The notes: a model not told the origin generated them from the sequence alone. Positions 14,797 to 23,132 are shown, counted from the stretch's first letter. The stretch: 24,109 nt of DNA from Caryophanales bacterium (GCA_902362975.1 CABIYO010000037.1:1-24109), one strand, 5' to 3'. Program-made: numbers and translations.

Positions 14797-15225
14797 ATGA
14801 GTCGAATCCAACCAGCTGTCATCGGAAAGACGCCGTTTGAACGATTGATTGGGCATGACGAGGGCGTGATGCGACAGTGGTCAGCGCTCGGAGACACGTT
14901 AACGGGCGAGGGGAGACTGTCCGCCGAGTTGAAAGAACAGGCACGACGGACGCTCGCCCAACAAAATGGCTGTGACTACTGCCAGGCGAAAGGAAAGCCT
15001 GAACCGCATATGTTCGACGAACGGACGGCACTCGCCGTTGGGTTCGCCGATGTATTTTTACAACTGAAAGGCGACATGCCGGCCTCATCAATTCGTGTGC
15101 TCCAAGACGTCTTCACGGATGCCGAGATCAGTGAACTTTGCGCTTTTATCGCCTTCATGACGGCCTCGCAATACGTCGGCGCCATGCTCGGGCTGGAACG
15201 CGAAAACCCACTCACACTGACGTGA
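14797..15225 (+). CDS. AhpD-like / carboxymuconolactone decarboxylase-family protein
   Basis: A 142-residue all-helical protein. LKEQARRTLAQQNGCDYCQAKGKPEP carries the redox CxxC pair of AhpD-like proteins, and TDAEISELCAFIAFMTASQYVGAMLG matches the C-terminal helices of the family. Members act as thiol peroxidase partners or disulfide reductases; members without CxxC are decarboxylases. The cysteine pair favours the redox role. CAGGAGGTG lies about five bases before the ATG. Divergence from an Lrp-type regulator suggests local control. The stop codon lies inside the terminator stem. Confidence 0.82.
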   Translation: MSRIQPAVIGKTPFERLIGHDEGVMRQWSALGDTLTGEGRLSAELKEQARRTLAQQNGCDYCQAKGKPEPHMFDERTALAVGFADVFLQLKGDMPASSIRVLQDVFTDAEISELCAFIAFMTASQYVGAMLGLERENPLTLT

Positions 15226-15238
15226 GTGGGTTCGTTTT
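15205..15238. terminator. Bidirectional terminator
   Basis: AACCCACTCAC (15205-15215) is an exact complement of GTGAGTGGGTT (15222-15232). TTCGTTTT follows on the plus strand and TTTT on the minus strand. It serves the AhpD-like gene and the converging peptidase gene. Confidence 0.75.
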
Positions 15239-16931
15239 AGTTCGCTAGCGGATGTTTCAAGAGATAGTCTTCGATTTGAGTGATCGTTTCTTTCAACACG
15301 CCGTCTGCGAATGGCGATTTGAGACCTGCCAGTTCGACGAGTTCGAGGAACGAGCGGCTTCCGCCTGCCTGACAGAGTGTGAGGTAATCGCTCCATGCCG
15401 CTTCACGGTCTTCATGCATGCGTACCCAGAACTGGAACGCACACACTTGTGCGAGCGTGTAGTCGATATAGTAGAACGGGCTTTGGAAGATGTGTCCTTG
15501 TTGGTGCCACCATGCGCCCGACTCGAGATAGTCGTTCGTCTCATAATCGCGGTGCGGGAGATAGACCTTCTCCAAATCGCGCCACGCCTGACGACGCTCG
15601 GCTGCTGTCATCTCCGGGTTGCGGTAGACGACGTGTTGGAACTCATCGACGAGCACGCCATACGGAAGGAACGTCATGCTACCGGCCAAGTGATTGAACT
15701 TATACTTGTCGACTTGGTCACCGAAGAAGAGCTCCATCCATGGCCAACAGAAGAATTCCATCGACATCGAGTGGATCTCGCACGCCTCATACGTCGGGAA
15801 GGCGTATTCCGGTGTCGTCAAATGACGGCTTTCATACACTTGGAAGGCATGACCGACTTCGTGCGTGAGAACATCGATGTCGCCTGCCGTCCCGTTGAAG
15901 TTCGAGAAGATGAACGGAAGTCCTTCAGACGGTAAGTACGTGCAATAGCCACCACCTGACTTCCCTGGTTTCGCCGTCAAGTCGAGGGCGCCGCGTTCCT
16001 GCATGTACTGGAAGAACTCGTCCGTCTCGTTTGAGAGCTCACGATACATCTTGTTTCCGCCTTCGATGATGAACGACTCATCCCCTTGTGGTGTCGCGTT
16101 TCCGTCTGGGAAGACGAACGACTCATCGTAGTAATAGAGGTGGTCGACGCCGATTCGTTTCGCCTGCTTTTCTTTCAAAGCAGATGCGAGTGGGACGATG
16201 ACGTCACGGACTTGTTTACGGAAGTTGTCGACCATCGACTCGTCATAGCCGACACGCTGCATCCGTGCATAACCGAGTTCCACGAACGACGGGAAGCCGA
16301 GCGCATGAGCGATCTCCGTACGGACCCGTACGAGTTCCCCATAAATGCGGTCGAGCTCGTCGCTATTGTCTGACAGGTATGTATAGCGGGCGACAGATGC
16401 GGCTTTTCGGACATCACGGTCTGGTGATTGGAGATACGGACCGAACTGTGACAAGTTGAGCGTCTTGCCGTCAAATTCGATTTGCGCAGCGGACATGACT
16501 TTTTGATAAGCGGTCGCGAGGCGGTTTTCTTCCTGTAATTTCGGGATGAGTGACTCCTCGAACGTTTCGAGTGCGCGTTCGGCGAGCGAGAACAATTGGC
16601 TGCCCCATTCCGCTTCGAGTTCAGTGCGAAGCTCGTGGTTCGTCAAGACGCGATAGTACGCTTGAATCTCCTTCTCATAGACCGGAAGTGCGTCGTCAAA
16701 GAATGCCTGTTCTTCTTCGTAAAACGAATCGCGTGTGTCGACCGAATGTCGGATCGCGACGAGTTGACTTTGTGTCTCAAAGTCGTTCCGTTCTTTGTTA
16801 ATTTGGCGAATGAGTTCGTTCGCTTCCTCGAGTGTGCTGGCTTGCTGTAATTCGGCAGAATAGTCCGACAATCTGCTGCTTAAAGCGTCCAAGTCGGGTC
16901 GTTCATATGACAATTTTGTGAAAGTCGTCAT
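15237..16931 (-). CDS. M3-family oligoendopeptidase (PepF-like)
   Basis: A 564-residue cytoplasmic zinc peptidase. The catalytic motif HEVGH is at residues 357-361 within DIDVLTHEVGHAFQVYESR, followed by the third zinc-ligand region EACEIHSMSMEFFCWPWMELFF. YDESFVFPDGNATPQGD and the C-terminal region YYIDYTLAQVCAFQFW are also typical of the shorter oligoendopeptidase subfamily. It would trim peptides after uptake or proteolysis. The ATG at 16931 is eight bases after GGAGG; the longer in-frame start at 16946 would overlap that site. It is a single gene. Confidence 0.9.
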   Translation of the reverse strand: MTTFTKLSYERPDLDALSSRLSDYSAELQQASTLEEANELIRQINKERNDFETQSQLVAIRHSVDTRDSFYEEEQAFFDDALPVYEKEIQAYYRVLTNHELRTELEAEWGSQLFSLAERALETFEESLIPKLQEENRLATAYQKVMSAAQIEFDGKTLNLSQFGPYLQSPDRDVRKAASVARYTYLSDNSDELDRIYGELVRVRTEIAHALGFPSFVELGYARMQRVGYDESMVDNFRKQVRDVIVPLASALKEKQAKRIGVDHLYYYDESFVFPDGNATPQGDESFIIEGGNKMYRELSNETDEFFQYMQERGALDLTAKPGKSGGGYCTYLPSEGLPFIFSNFNGTAGDIDVLTHEVGHAFQVYESRHLTTPEYAFPTYEACEIHSMSMEFFCWPWMELFFGDQVDKYKFNHLAGSMTFLPYGVLVDEFQHVVYRNPEMTAAERRQAWRDLEKVYLPHRDYETNDYLESGAWWHQQGHIFQSPFYYIDYTLAQVCAFQFWVRMHEDREAAWSDYLTLCQAGGSRSFLELVELAGLKSPFADGVLKETITQIEDYLLKHPLAN

Positions 16932-16955
16932 TGTAAGCGCCTCCATCGTGTGAAA

Positions 16956-16974
16956 TTTTTACAAAGTGTAAAAA
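16956..16974. repeat. Perfect inverted repeat upstream of the peptidase gene
   Basis: TTTTTACA (16956-16963), AAG and TGTAAAAA (16967-16974) form a 19-base palindrome. It lies between the divergent peptidase and EIIA genes, 25 bases from the peptidase start. A possible peptidase promoter (TTGCAA, 17 bases, TAAAAA on the minus strand) overlaps it. It is a candidate repressor site of unknown owner. Confidence 0.5.
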
Positions 16975-17068
16975 GGACTTGCAAAAGCGATTGCACACTC
17001 GTATTCTTACGATGTGTAAAACGATTTCGCACTACCTTGTTACAACTATACCGTTAATAGGGTAGGGA

Positions 17069-17095
17069 TTGAAGTATTAGCTTTTCGGGTATAAA
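17069..17095 (+). promoter_or_regulatory. Candidate promoter of the EIIA gene
   Basis: TTGAAG (17069-17074) and TATAAA (17090-17095) lie 45 bases upstream of the start. The 15-base spacer is short for SigA, so the -35 assignment is uncertain. Confidence 0.35.
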
Positions 17096-17139
17096 AGTGA
17101 AGACTTCGATTCAATAGAACATGTTGGAGGGATTAAGCT

Positions 17140-17640
17140 ATGGGATTCTTTAAAAAACTTTTTGGTGGTAAAGAAGAACAACTCAACGCGGTTTCACCGC
17201 TTACAGGAAAGGTCGTCGACATCACGAACGTACCGGACCAAGTATTCTCACAAAAAATGATGGGTGACGGGATTGCAATCGAGCCGACAGAAGGAAAAGT
17301 CGTCTCACCGGTCAGCGGAAAAATCGCGACAGTCTTCCCAACGAAACACGCGATTGGCATCAACGCGGACAACGGTGCGGAATACTTGATCCACATCGGT
17401 TTGGACACGGTCAACCTAAAAGGTGAAGGCTTCGAGACACACGTCACAGAAGGGCAGTCTGTCAAAGCAGGCGACCCACTCGTCACGTTCGACCTCGACT
17501 TCATCAAAGCGAACGCGCCATCAACGATCACTCCGGTCATCGTCACGAACCACGACAGCTTCGGCGTAAACAAACTTGTCGCAGAAGGCGACATGGTGAC
17601 AGCTGGAACTTCGGAAGTCATCGAATTGACAAAGAAATAA
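17140..17640 (+). CDS. crr: PTS glucose-type EIIA protein, stand-alone
   Basis: A 166-residue soluble EIIA-Glc, the full length of the family. [35 protein letters not shown] and the two active-site histidines H70 (FPTKHAIGI) and H85 ([11 protein letters not shown], the phosphorylated one) are present. It accepts phosphate from HPr and passes it to EIIB domains of sugar permeases that lack their own EIIA. The ATG follows TTGGAGGGATTAAGCT. It is a single gene ended by its own terminator. A free EIIA implies partner EIICB proteins elsewhere and links this region to carbon-source sensing. Confidence 0.93.
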   Translation: MGFFKKLFGGKEEQLNAVSPLTGKVVDITNVPDQVFSQKMMGDGIAIEPTEGKVVSPVSGKIATVFPTKHAIGINADNGAEYLIHIGLDTVNLKGEGFETHVTEGQSVKAGDPLVTFDLDFIKANAPSTITPVIVTNHDSFGVNKLVAEGDMVTAGTSEVIELTKK

Positions 17641-17654
17641 GAAGACGACCAAAG

Positions 17655-17686
17655 ACTCGGGAGCTTAGGCTTCCGAGTATTTTTTT
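17655..17686 (+). terminator. Strong intrinsic terminator of the EIIA gene
   Basis: ACTCGGGAGC and GCTTCCGAGT pair over 17655-17678 around TTAG and are followed by ATTTTTTT. Confidence 0.85.
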
Positions 17687-17731
17687 GCGAATGCGGGAAT
17701 TATAATGAAGAGAGGGAAGGGGGGAATTGAG

Positions 17732-18331
17732 ATGGATGGAAAAAATGCACCATACCGGGGATACGGGGATCGGATACGAATATTACGGGAACGGGCCAGA
17801 TTGTCGATCGAGACGCTTGCAGAACAGATTGGTGTCGCACCGTACTTTATACGACGTACCGAACTGAGTGAGGTCTATCCGACCATGCCTTACATAGAGG
17901 CCCTCGCAGACGCTTTGCAAATCGACCCGAATTATTTGGCACGCCATATTTGGACGGGGGAGTCGCTCAAGGTACTCATGCGAGGAAAAGTGCCGGAACT
18001 CGAACAGATGAAGCTCGCCTATGAAGAAGCGATGCACGGGAAGTCCGTCGAAGAAATGCAACGGCAACTCGAAGAGCGGATGCGCATCTTTGACTTAATG
18101 CACGAAGAAGAGTTACAACGAATCTTCGACCAAGATGAAGAGCCGACGACGCATCATGCACTCGAAGCGCTCGTTGATGCGGTGTTTGATCTCGGACGGT
18201 CACATGACACGACGCGTCACATCGTCCCGTTCGCACGCTATGTGGAACGTCTCGTCCCAGACCAATTCGCAGACAACTCATTCCAGTATGCGGAGTATGG
18301 TGTGGTGGATAAATCGTATAAACTGCAATGA
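17732..18331 (+). CDS. XRE-family helix-turn-helix regulator
   Basis: A 199-residue protein with an N-terminal Cro/CI-type domain (about 10-70): GDRIRILRERARLSIETLAE, QIGVAPYFIRRTE, MPYIEALADALQIDPNYLAR. A glutamate-rich helical, probably coiled-coil segment follows (about 85-150; EEMQRQLEERMRIFDLMHEE). The C-terminal region has no family I recognise. The ATG at 17732 is seven bases after AAGGGGGG; an in-frame ATG at 17705 lies before that site. A TATAAT at 17701-17706, directly after the preceding terminator, may be its -10 element. It stands alone between terminators, so its targets are unknown. Confidence 0.82.
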   Translation: MDGKNAPYRGYGDRIRILRERARLSIETLAEQIGVAPYFIRRTELSEVYPTMPYIEALADALQIDPNYLARHIWTGESLKVLMRGKVPELEQMKLAYEEAMHGKSVEEMQRQLEERMRIFDLMHEEELQRIFDQDEEPTTHHALEALVDAVFDLGRSHDTTRHIVPFARYVERLVPDQFADNSFQYAEYGVVDKSYKLQ

Positions 18332-18356
18332 CCGTAGAGCATTCTACGGTTTTTTT
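18331..18356 (+). terminator. Intrinsic terminator of the XRE gene
   Basis: ACCGTAGA and TCTACGGT (18331-18350) pair around GCAT and are followed by T residues. Its T run merges with the T run of the opposite terminator. Confidence 0.85.
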
Positions 18357-18360
18357 GTGC

Positions 18361-18396
18361 ACAAAAAAAGTGACCAGGAGCATCCCCTGGTCACTT
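18361..18396 (-). terminator. Intrinsic terminator for the minus-strand membrane protein operon
   Basis: AAGTGACCAGG (18369-18379) pairs with CCTGGTCACTT (18386-18396). On the minus strand a run of seven T residues follows the stem. Confidence 0.85.
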
Positions 18397-18399
18397 CAA

Positions 18400-18825
18400 T
18401 CAGCGCACCGGGCGCGCTTCGTAGCGTACTTTTGGACGTGTACCGGCGAGTAAGAAGCCGAGCACGATATTCAAGATTGTGAGCACCCATCCGACATAAC
18501 CGAATGTGTAGGCAAGACTTGACAGCATCGTTTGCCAGTCGAGCAATGCTGCTGCGTCCCCGCGGAATGTGAAACGGATGACGGTGAAGCCAATGAGTGT
18601 CGCTGCAGTAATCATGATGCCGATCCATGCGCCACCGAAGCGGGACGTTTGAGAGCGTCTGCTGACCGGATACCAAAACGCGAGCGTTCCGATGAACGCA
18701 CTGCCTGCATAGGCAAGCAGGATTTGCCATAACGCATCCGCGTCTAAGAAGACGGTGTAACAGATGAACGTCGTGAGCGTCGTCATAAACGTAAAGATTA
18801 AGGCTGCGAGTAATCGTGATCGCAT
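18400..18825 (-). CDS. Four-helix membrane protein
   Basis: A 141-residue product with four hydrophobic segments: about 7-25 (AALIFTFMTTLTTFICYTV), 33-52 (WQILLAYAGSAFIGTLAFWY), 66-86 (WIGIMITAATLIGFTVIRF) and 103-126 (YTFGYVGWVLTILNIVLGFLL). The loops between helices 2 and 3 (SRRSQTSR) and the tail (GTRPKVRYEARPVR) are basic, placing both cytoplasmic. GAGGAGGA precedes the start. It follows the ABC permease gene by 64 bases on the same strand with no terminator between, so it may belong to that operon. No family is recognised. Confidence 0.72.
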   Translation of the reverse strand: MRSRLLAALIFTFMTTLTTFICYTVFLDADALWQILLAYAGSAFIGTLAFWYPVSRRSQTSRFGGAWIGIMITAATLIGFTVIRFTFRGDAAALLDWQTMLSSLAYTFGYVGWVLTILNIVLGFLLAGTRPKVRYEARPVR

Positions 18826-18889
18826 AGTTCGTTTTCCTCCTCATTTTGCACATTCTTTAGAGTAAACGAAAACGAATTTGCTGTAAACG

Positions 18890-20083
18890 TTATTGACGGT
18901 TTTGTAATATTTGTCGCCATTGTTTAATGGCGTTCGTTCCATAGAACAAGACGCCACCACGATAGAATTTCGATCCAATCCACAACGTGATACCGATCGT
19001 TCCGATGAGTAACCCGATCGAAAGCGCCACTTCCCATACGGCCACATCGACGAGCATGACGCGAAGGAACATGAGCATCGGAGCGAAGAACGGGACGAAC
19101 GAGAGGATGGTCACGATGGTCGCATCCGGGTTGTTCAATCCAAACATCGCGACTAAGAACGCAGCGACGAGGAGCATGATGACCGGCATGACCATTTGTT
19201 GTGACTCTTCGACACGGCTGACAAGTGAACCGAGGACGGCGAAGAGTGAGGCGTACAACAAGTACCCGAGCAAGAAGAAGACGAGTAGATAGATGACAGC
19301 CCGTGCGTTGCCGGCGTTCTCGATGACCGTTGTTGCGAGTTCGCTACCACTCGCACTTACATAACCAAACCCAAGGAAGATTCCGATTTGGATGAGGGCG
19401 AGTGTCCCGATAGCGGTCACTTTCGCAAGCATATGGGTCACCGGATGAGTCGTCGAGATGATGAGCTCCATGACACGCGATGACTTCTCCGTCGTCACTT
19501 CTGTTGAAATCATCGATCCGTACGTGATGATCGAAATGTACAGGAGCATCAACATGACGTAAACGAGCGCCGAAGACGAGAGGAGCTCATCCGAGTTCTC
19601 TCCACCGCGTCCGAGATAGGACTCGTCGAGTTGGATCGGTTCGCTGAGGGCAGCGATGACGGCCGGGTCGACATCGGACGATTCAATCAATTCCGCATTA
19701 CGCAACTGTTGTAAAGATGTTTGCAAGAGAGTCGTGAACTCCTGTTCCGGGCGTTCGGAGATGACGCGGGCATCATATCCGTCGACAAAGGCGACGACCC
19801 CATACTCTCCGTCATTGATGCCGGCTCGGGCCTCTTCTTCCGTGATTTCGCTAGAGGCGACGTCTTCATAGCCGAGGGACTTCATCGTGTCGACGAGTTC
19901 TGTGTTTTCAGATACGACGAGCGCGCTCGCTTGCTCGGAATCCTCAAACGTAGACATGATGCGGTCGATGTTCGTAAACCCGAAGATGAACAGGATCGTC
20001 AACGCCGTCGAGATGAGGAATGCTTTCGAACGAATTCTCGATTTGAGTGTGAACGCATAGAGCGGTCCAAAGTTATGAAACAT
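18890..20083 (-). CDS. ABC-2 type transporter permease (NatB/YhaP-like)
   Basis: A 397-residue membrane protein. One N-terminal helix (AFLISTALTILFIFGF) is followed by an external domain of about 140 residues with many acidic residues. Five or six helices follow in the C-terminal half, including SALVYVMLMLLYISIITYGSMI, IGTLALIQIGIFLGFGYV and VIYLLVFFLLGYLLYASLF. The motif EVTTEKSSRVMELIISTTHP is typical of the ABC-2 NatB family. It pairs with the upstream ATPase to export an ion, drug or other substrate that cannot be told from sequence. The ATG at 20083 follows AAGGAGGTC by eight bases and lies inside the ATPase gene (11-base overlap). Confidence 0.88.
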   Translation of the reverse strand: MFHNFGPLYAFTLKSRIRSKAFLISTALTILFIFGFTNIDRIMSTFEDSEQASALVVSENTELVDTMKSLGYEDVASSEITEEEARAGINDGEYGVVAFVDGYDARVISERPEQEFTTLLQTSLQQLRNAELIESSDVDPAVIAALSEPIQLDESYLGRGGENSDELLSSSALVYVMLMLLYISIITYGSMISTEVTTEKSSRVMELIISTTHPVTHMLAKVTAIGTLALIQIGIFLGFGYVSASGSELATTVIENAGNARAVIYLLVFFLLGYLLYASLFAVLGSLVSRVEESQQMVMPVIMLLVAAFLVAMFGLNNPDATIVTILSFVPFFAPMLMFLRVMLVDVAVWEVALSIGLLIGTIGITLWIGSKFYRGGVLFYGTNAIKQWRQILQNRQ

Positions 20084-20963
20084 GCTGTCCGACCTCCTTG
20101 ATGAAGATGTCATTGAGCGATACCGGTTGACGCATGAACGTCTTCACGTTCGCCTGATGACGGACGAGTGCCGATAGGACGGCGTCACTATCTTCGAAAG
20201 AATGCAAGCGTACGAGATGACCGGATTTGTAGGGCTCGATTGCCTCCACGACTGGGAGCGACTCGAGAATGTGAATCTGGTCCGTTTCAATAAAGAGGGC
20301 AGGCTCTTCGTAGCGTGACTTGATTGTCGGGACGTCACCGCTCACGACGGCACGACCACCTTTCAAGATACCGACGTGTTGACACAATTCTTCGACATGC
20401 TCCATTCGATGACTCGAGAAGACGATGGTCGTCCCGGCGTCACGCAATGCGAGAACTTCACGCTTCAGGATTTCGACGTTGACCGGGTCGAGCCCGCTGA
20501 ACGGTTCGTCTAAGATGACGAGTTCCGGGTTGTGGAGCAGGGCGGCGACGAGCTGAATCTTCTGTTGATTCCCTTTTGATAGCTGCTCGACGCGCATCGT
20601 CTCATATTGAGGAATTTCAAGGCGTTCGAGCCATGACTTGACCGCGCGTTTGGCATCGCTCCCGCGCATGCCCTTTAGGCTTGCGAGAAAGACGAGCTGT
20701 TCACGCACTTGGGATTTGGGGTATAGGCCACGTTCCTCGGGCAAGTAGCCGACGATGCGATGGTCGACCGCTTTACCGTTCCACGTGATACTCCCAGCGG
20801 TCGGCTTCAAGATGTCGAGGATCATGCGGAATGTCGTTGTCTTTCCGGCACCGTTTGCACCGAGCAGACCAAACATTTCCCCCTGCGGGACGCGGAATGT
20901 GAGGTCGTCGACAGCTTTAAAGTCACCGAACTCCTTGGTGACGCGTTCGATATGTAATGCCAT
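20073..20963 (-). CDS. ABC transporter ATP-binding protein (NatA/YhaQ-like)
   Basis: The 296-residue ATPase has Walker A GANGAGKT at 35-42, a Q-loop-region variant GYLPEERGLYPK at about 72-83, signature LSKGNQQK at 128-135, and Walker B LVILDEPFSGLDP at 148-160 with the catalytic E153 and then the switch histidine in VFSSHRMEHVEEL. A C-terminal extension of about 80 residues (from about 215) matches the long NatA/YhaQ group. AAGGAGGGATAGAAT precedes the ATG. It is the first gene of the two- or three-gene transporter operon and is divergent from mhqE. Confidence 0.92.
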   Translation of the reverse strand: MALHIERVTKEFGDFKAVDDLTFRVPQGEMFGLLGANGAGKTTTFRMILDILKPTAGSITWNGKAVDHRIVGYLPEERGLYPKSQVREQLVFLASLKGMRGSDAKRAVKSWLERLEIPQYETMRVEQLSKGNQQKIQLVAALLHNPELVILDEPFSGLDPVNVEILKREVLALRDAGTTIVFSSHRMEHVEELCQHVGILKGGRAVVSGDVPTIKSRYEEPALFIETDQIHILESLPVVEAIEPYKSGHLVRLHSFEDSDAVLSALVRHQANVKTFMRQPVSLNDIFIKEVGQHVS

Positions 20964-21040
20964 ATTCTATCCCTCCTTAGAATGTCTCTTCTATCGTACG
21001 GCACCTTGAGCAAAAAGTTTCATTTTTTCTGGTAAATGAT

Positions 21041-21060
21041 TTATCTTGAAATCAAGATAA
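21041..21060 (+). promoter_or_regulatory. MhqR-type operator
   Basis: TTATCTTGAAATCAAGATAA is a palindrome with perfect 9-base arms around AA. It closely resembles the ATCTcgaAtTCgAGAT repeat bound by the MarR-type quinone sensor MhqR in B. subtilis. It lies two bases upstream of the mhqE ribosome binding site, so the bound repressor would cover the transcription start. No mhqR gene is in the window. Confidence 0.8.
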
Positions 21061-21076
21061 TAAAAGGAGGATGACA

Positions 21077-22021
21077 ATGAAAACGCAGTCTACGGGAATC
21101 CATCATATTTCGTCGATGGTACAAGACCCGCAACGTACGCTAGATTTTTATGGACAGGTGCTCGGTCTCCGCTTCGTGAAACAGACCGTTAACTTTGATG
21201 ACCCAGGTACGTATCATCTCTATTTTGGGGACGAAGTCGGGACACCAGGGACGGTGATCACGTTTTTCCCAATCCCGGGATTAGGGAAAGGGCAGGTCGG
21301 GAGCGGCCAAGTCGGTGTGACGACCTATCTCGTACCAGCAGGAAGTTTACCGTTCTGGGAAGAAAGACTACAACAACAAGGTATCGCGACCGTCGCCACT
21401 GAACGTTTCGATGAGGCGTCTCTTTTGTTCGAGGACCCGGACGGACTCGTCGTCGAACTCGTCGCGAGGCCGAGCTCTAAACAGACACGGTGGGTCATCC
21501 CCGGTATCACAGAGCGTGAAGCGATTGTCGGATTTGCCGGAGCGACCTTGTTGTCGAAAGCACCGGACGAGACCGTGCGCTTGTTGACGGAACTGTTCGG
21601 CTTTGAACGGGTCGCAGAGGATGAAGAGTGGGTACGTTTGAAAGGGTCAGCCGATTATGGGAACGTCATCGATGTGAAGAAAATGATTTTGCCGAACGGG
21701 GTCCCTGGGACGGGAACGGTTCATCACATCGCGTGGCGCGTTACTGACGGAGAACATTATCCGACCTGGCAAGACGCCATCTTTGACCTTGGGTTAAGAC
21801 CGACCGAAGTGAAAGAACGAAACTACTTCCGCTCCGTCTATTTCCATGATGCCGGACGTATCCTGCACGAACTCGCGACGGACGTACCTGGATTCACTGT
21901 GGACGAATCCGTTGACACGCTCGGTGAGACGTTGCGCTTACCGCCATGGCTCGAAGCGGACCGAGATAAAATCGTCCGCACACTACCAGCAATCACGATA
22001 CCGAGAGGAGAACGCATATGA
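21077..22021 (+). CDS. mhqE: Ring-cleaving dioxygenase of the MhqA/E/O family
   Basis: A 314-residue vicinal-oxygen-chelate (glyoxalase fold) protein in two halves. Each half opens with a histidine motif (STGIHHISSMVQDPQRTLDF at about 5-24; TVHHIAWRVTDG around 216-227). The end of the second half carries the metal-ligand glutamate in ILHELATDVPG. VLGLRFVKQTVNFDDPGTYH is characteristic of Mhq-type proteins. In B. subtilis these proteins confer resistance to methylhydroquinone and other quinones, probably by opening the ring. The ATG at 21077 is six bases after AAAGGAGG; the ATG at 21071 abuts that site. It overlaps mhqD by four bases. Confidence 0.88.
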   Translation: MKTQSTGIHHISSMVQDPQRTLDFYGQVLGLRFVKQTVNFDDPGTYHLYFGDEVGTPGTVITFFPIPGLGKGQVGSGQVGVTTYLVPAGSLPFWEERLQQQGIATVATERFDEASLLFEDPDGLVVELVARPSSKQTRWVIPGITEREAIVGFAGATLLSKAPDETVRLLTELFGFERVAEDEEWVRLKGSADYGNVIDVKKMILPNGVPGTGTVHHIAWRVTDGEHYPTWQDAIFDLGLRPTEVKERNYFRSVYFHDAGRILHELATDVPGFTVDESVDTLGETLRLPPWLEADRDKIVRTLPAITIPRGERI

Positions 22022-22617
22022 TTCATCAATTCATTAAAGGTACCAAAGAGACGACACTCGTTTTATTACATGGAACTGGAGGGACTGAGCAGGATTTGAT
22101 TCCGCTTGCGAAAGAACTATCGACCGAGGCGAACATCTTGACTCTTCGAGGGGATGTTATCGAAAACGGGATGTCCCGTTTCTTCCGTCGCCATGCGGAA
22201 GGGGTGCTCGACCTTGAAGATTTAAAGAAACAGACAGAGCGCTTCCTTCAGTTTTTAGATGAAGCGGCGACAATGTATGATATCGACCGAGACAAGATGA
22301 TCCCGCTCGGCTACTCGAACGGGGCGAATTTGATCGGGTCGGCACTTTACCGCCATCCGGCGTTCACTGCTTCACTCCTATTCCACCCGATGGTACCGGA
22401 CCGTTCATTGACGCTACCTGACTTGTCAGGGGCGAACGTCTTCATCTCGGCTGGCGAACGTGACCCGATTTGCCCGAAAACAGAAACAGAAGAGCTGACA
22501 TCGACACTCCGAAACGCGGGAGCGGACGTCGAACTCTTCTATCACTCGGGGGGACATGAACTTCGCATGGAAGAAGTCGAGGCAGCACGGACATGGATTG
22601 CCGCACACCTCGACTGA
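22018..22617 (+). CDS. mhqD: Carboxylesterase/phospholipase-like hydrolase MhqD
   Basis: A 199-residue alpha/beta hydrolase of the phospholipase/carboxylesterase family. It has LVLLHGTGGTEQDL (oxyanion region, about 14-27), nucleophile S100 in PLGYSNGANL, D149 in AGERDPICP and H180 in SGGHELR. In B. subtilis and Staphylococcus, mhqE-mhqD form an operon repressed by MhqR and induced by quinones. The same pairing, the ATGA overlap and the operator upstream make the assignment firm. The chemistry of MhqD in quinone breakdown is not settled. There is no clear terminator between it and the converging gene. Confidence 0.88.
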   Translation: MIHQFIKGTKETTLVLLHGTGGTEQDLIPLAKELSTEANILTLRGDVIENGMSRFFRRHAEGVLDLEDLKKQTERFLQFLDEAATMYDIDRDKMIPLGYSNGANLIGSALYRHPAFTASLLFHPMVPDRSLTLPDLSGANVFISAGERDPICPKTETEELTSTLRNAGADVELFYHSGGHELRMEEVEAARTWIAAHLD

Positions 22618-22622
22618 TTCAT

Positions 22623-23111
22623 TCAAGCCATTTTCTTCGGTTTGTGTTGACGAGAATAGACAACGAGGACACCTCTGTCAATCAAATAGGCGGCGAATAA
22701 ACGTTTCTCTTCCTCAGCACGCACAGTTCGGTCGATTTGGATATATAATCGGCCGAGCTTTTTTTGTGAGGTGCGCGTGAGCAACCAAATCGAGTCGAGC
22801 GTATACTGCCAACTTTGGAGCGTGTCGCCACCGATGTATAAGTGGCGGTTTTCGGTACGCTCAAGTAAGTAGTTGAGCCACCAGACGTCACGAGCCAGTT
22901 TGGCGCAGACACCGAGCACGAGCGTGAGACCGAGGAAAGCCATGCCAGATAAGACAGGATGAATGGCAGAGAACCCGTTGCGGACGGACTCGAAGGCGAC
23001 AAGGAGCAATCCGACGGAAAAGACGCTGACGAGCCACCAGAATCCGAAGTTAGCGAACGAACGTTTTGGGTCGTGCACCATATGATGTCGGTTCCGGATG
23101 ATCGATGCCAT
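22623..23111 (-). CDS. Two-helix membrane protein, 162 aa
   Basis: The N-terminus is basic (MASIIRNRHHMVHDPKRSF). Two hydrophobic helices follow at about 23-39 (FWWLVSVFSVGLLLVAF) and 50-70 (PVLSGMAFLGLTLVLGVCAKL). The rest is a soluble C-terminal domain (YIGGDTLQSWQYTLDSIWLL, then YIQIDRTVRAEEEKRLF), ending in KPKKMA. AAGGAGGTG precedes the ATG at 23111; upstream in-frame codons cover the inverted repeat at 23133 and are unlikely to be translated. Convergent with mhqD, five bases apart. No family is recognised. Confidence 0.7.
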   Translation of the reverse strand: MASIIRNRHHMVHDPKRSFANFGFWWLVSVFSVGLLLVAFESVRNGFSAIHPVLSGMAFLGLTLVLGVCAKLARDVWWLNYLLERTENRHLYIGGDTLQSWQYTLDSIWLLTRTSQKKLGRLYIQIDRTVRAEEEKRLFAAYLIDRGVLVVYSRQHKPKKMA

Positions 23112-23132
23112 TCTCTCCACCTCCTTCATTAG

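Noticed and set aside
15252..15935. Long plus-strand frame of 227 codons inside the oligoendopeptidase gene
   Set aside because: It is the antisense of a well-conserved M3 peptidase, has no ribosome binding site and its product shows no coherent domain.
16932..16945. cre-like TGTAAGCGCCTCCA at the peptidase start
   Set aside because: Two mismatches, and it consists largely of the ribosome binding site of the peptidase gene.
17133..17621. Minus-strand frame opposite the EIIA gene
   Set aside because: Mirror frame of a clear EIIA-Glc gene; its composition is the complement of EIIA codons and no start signal is present.
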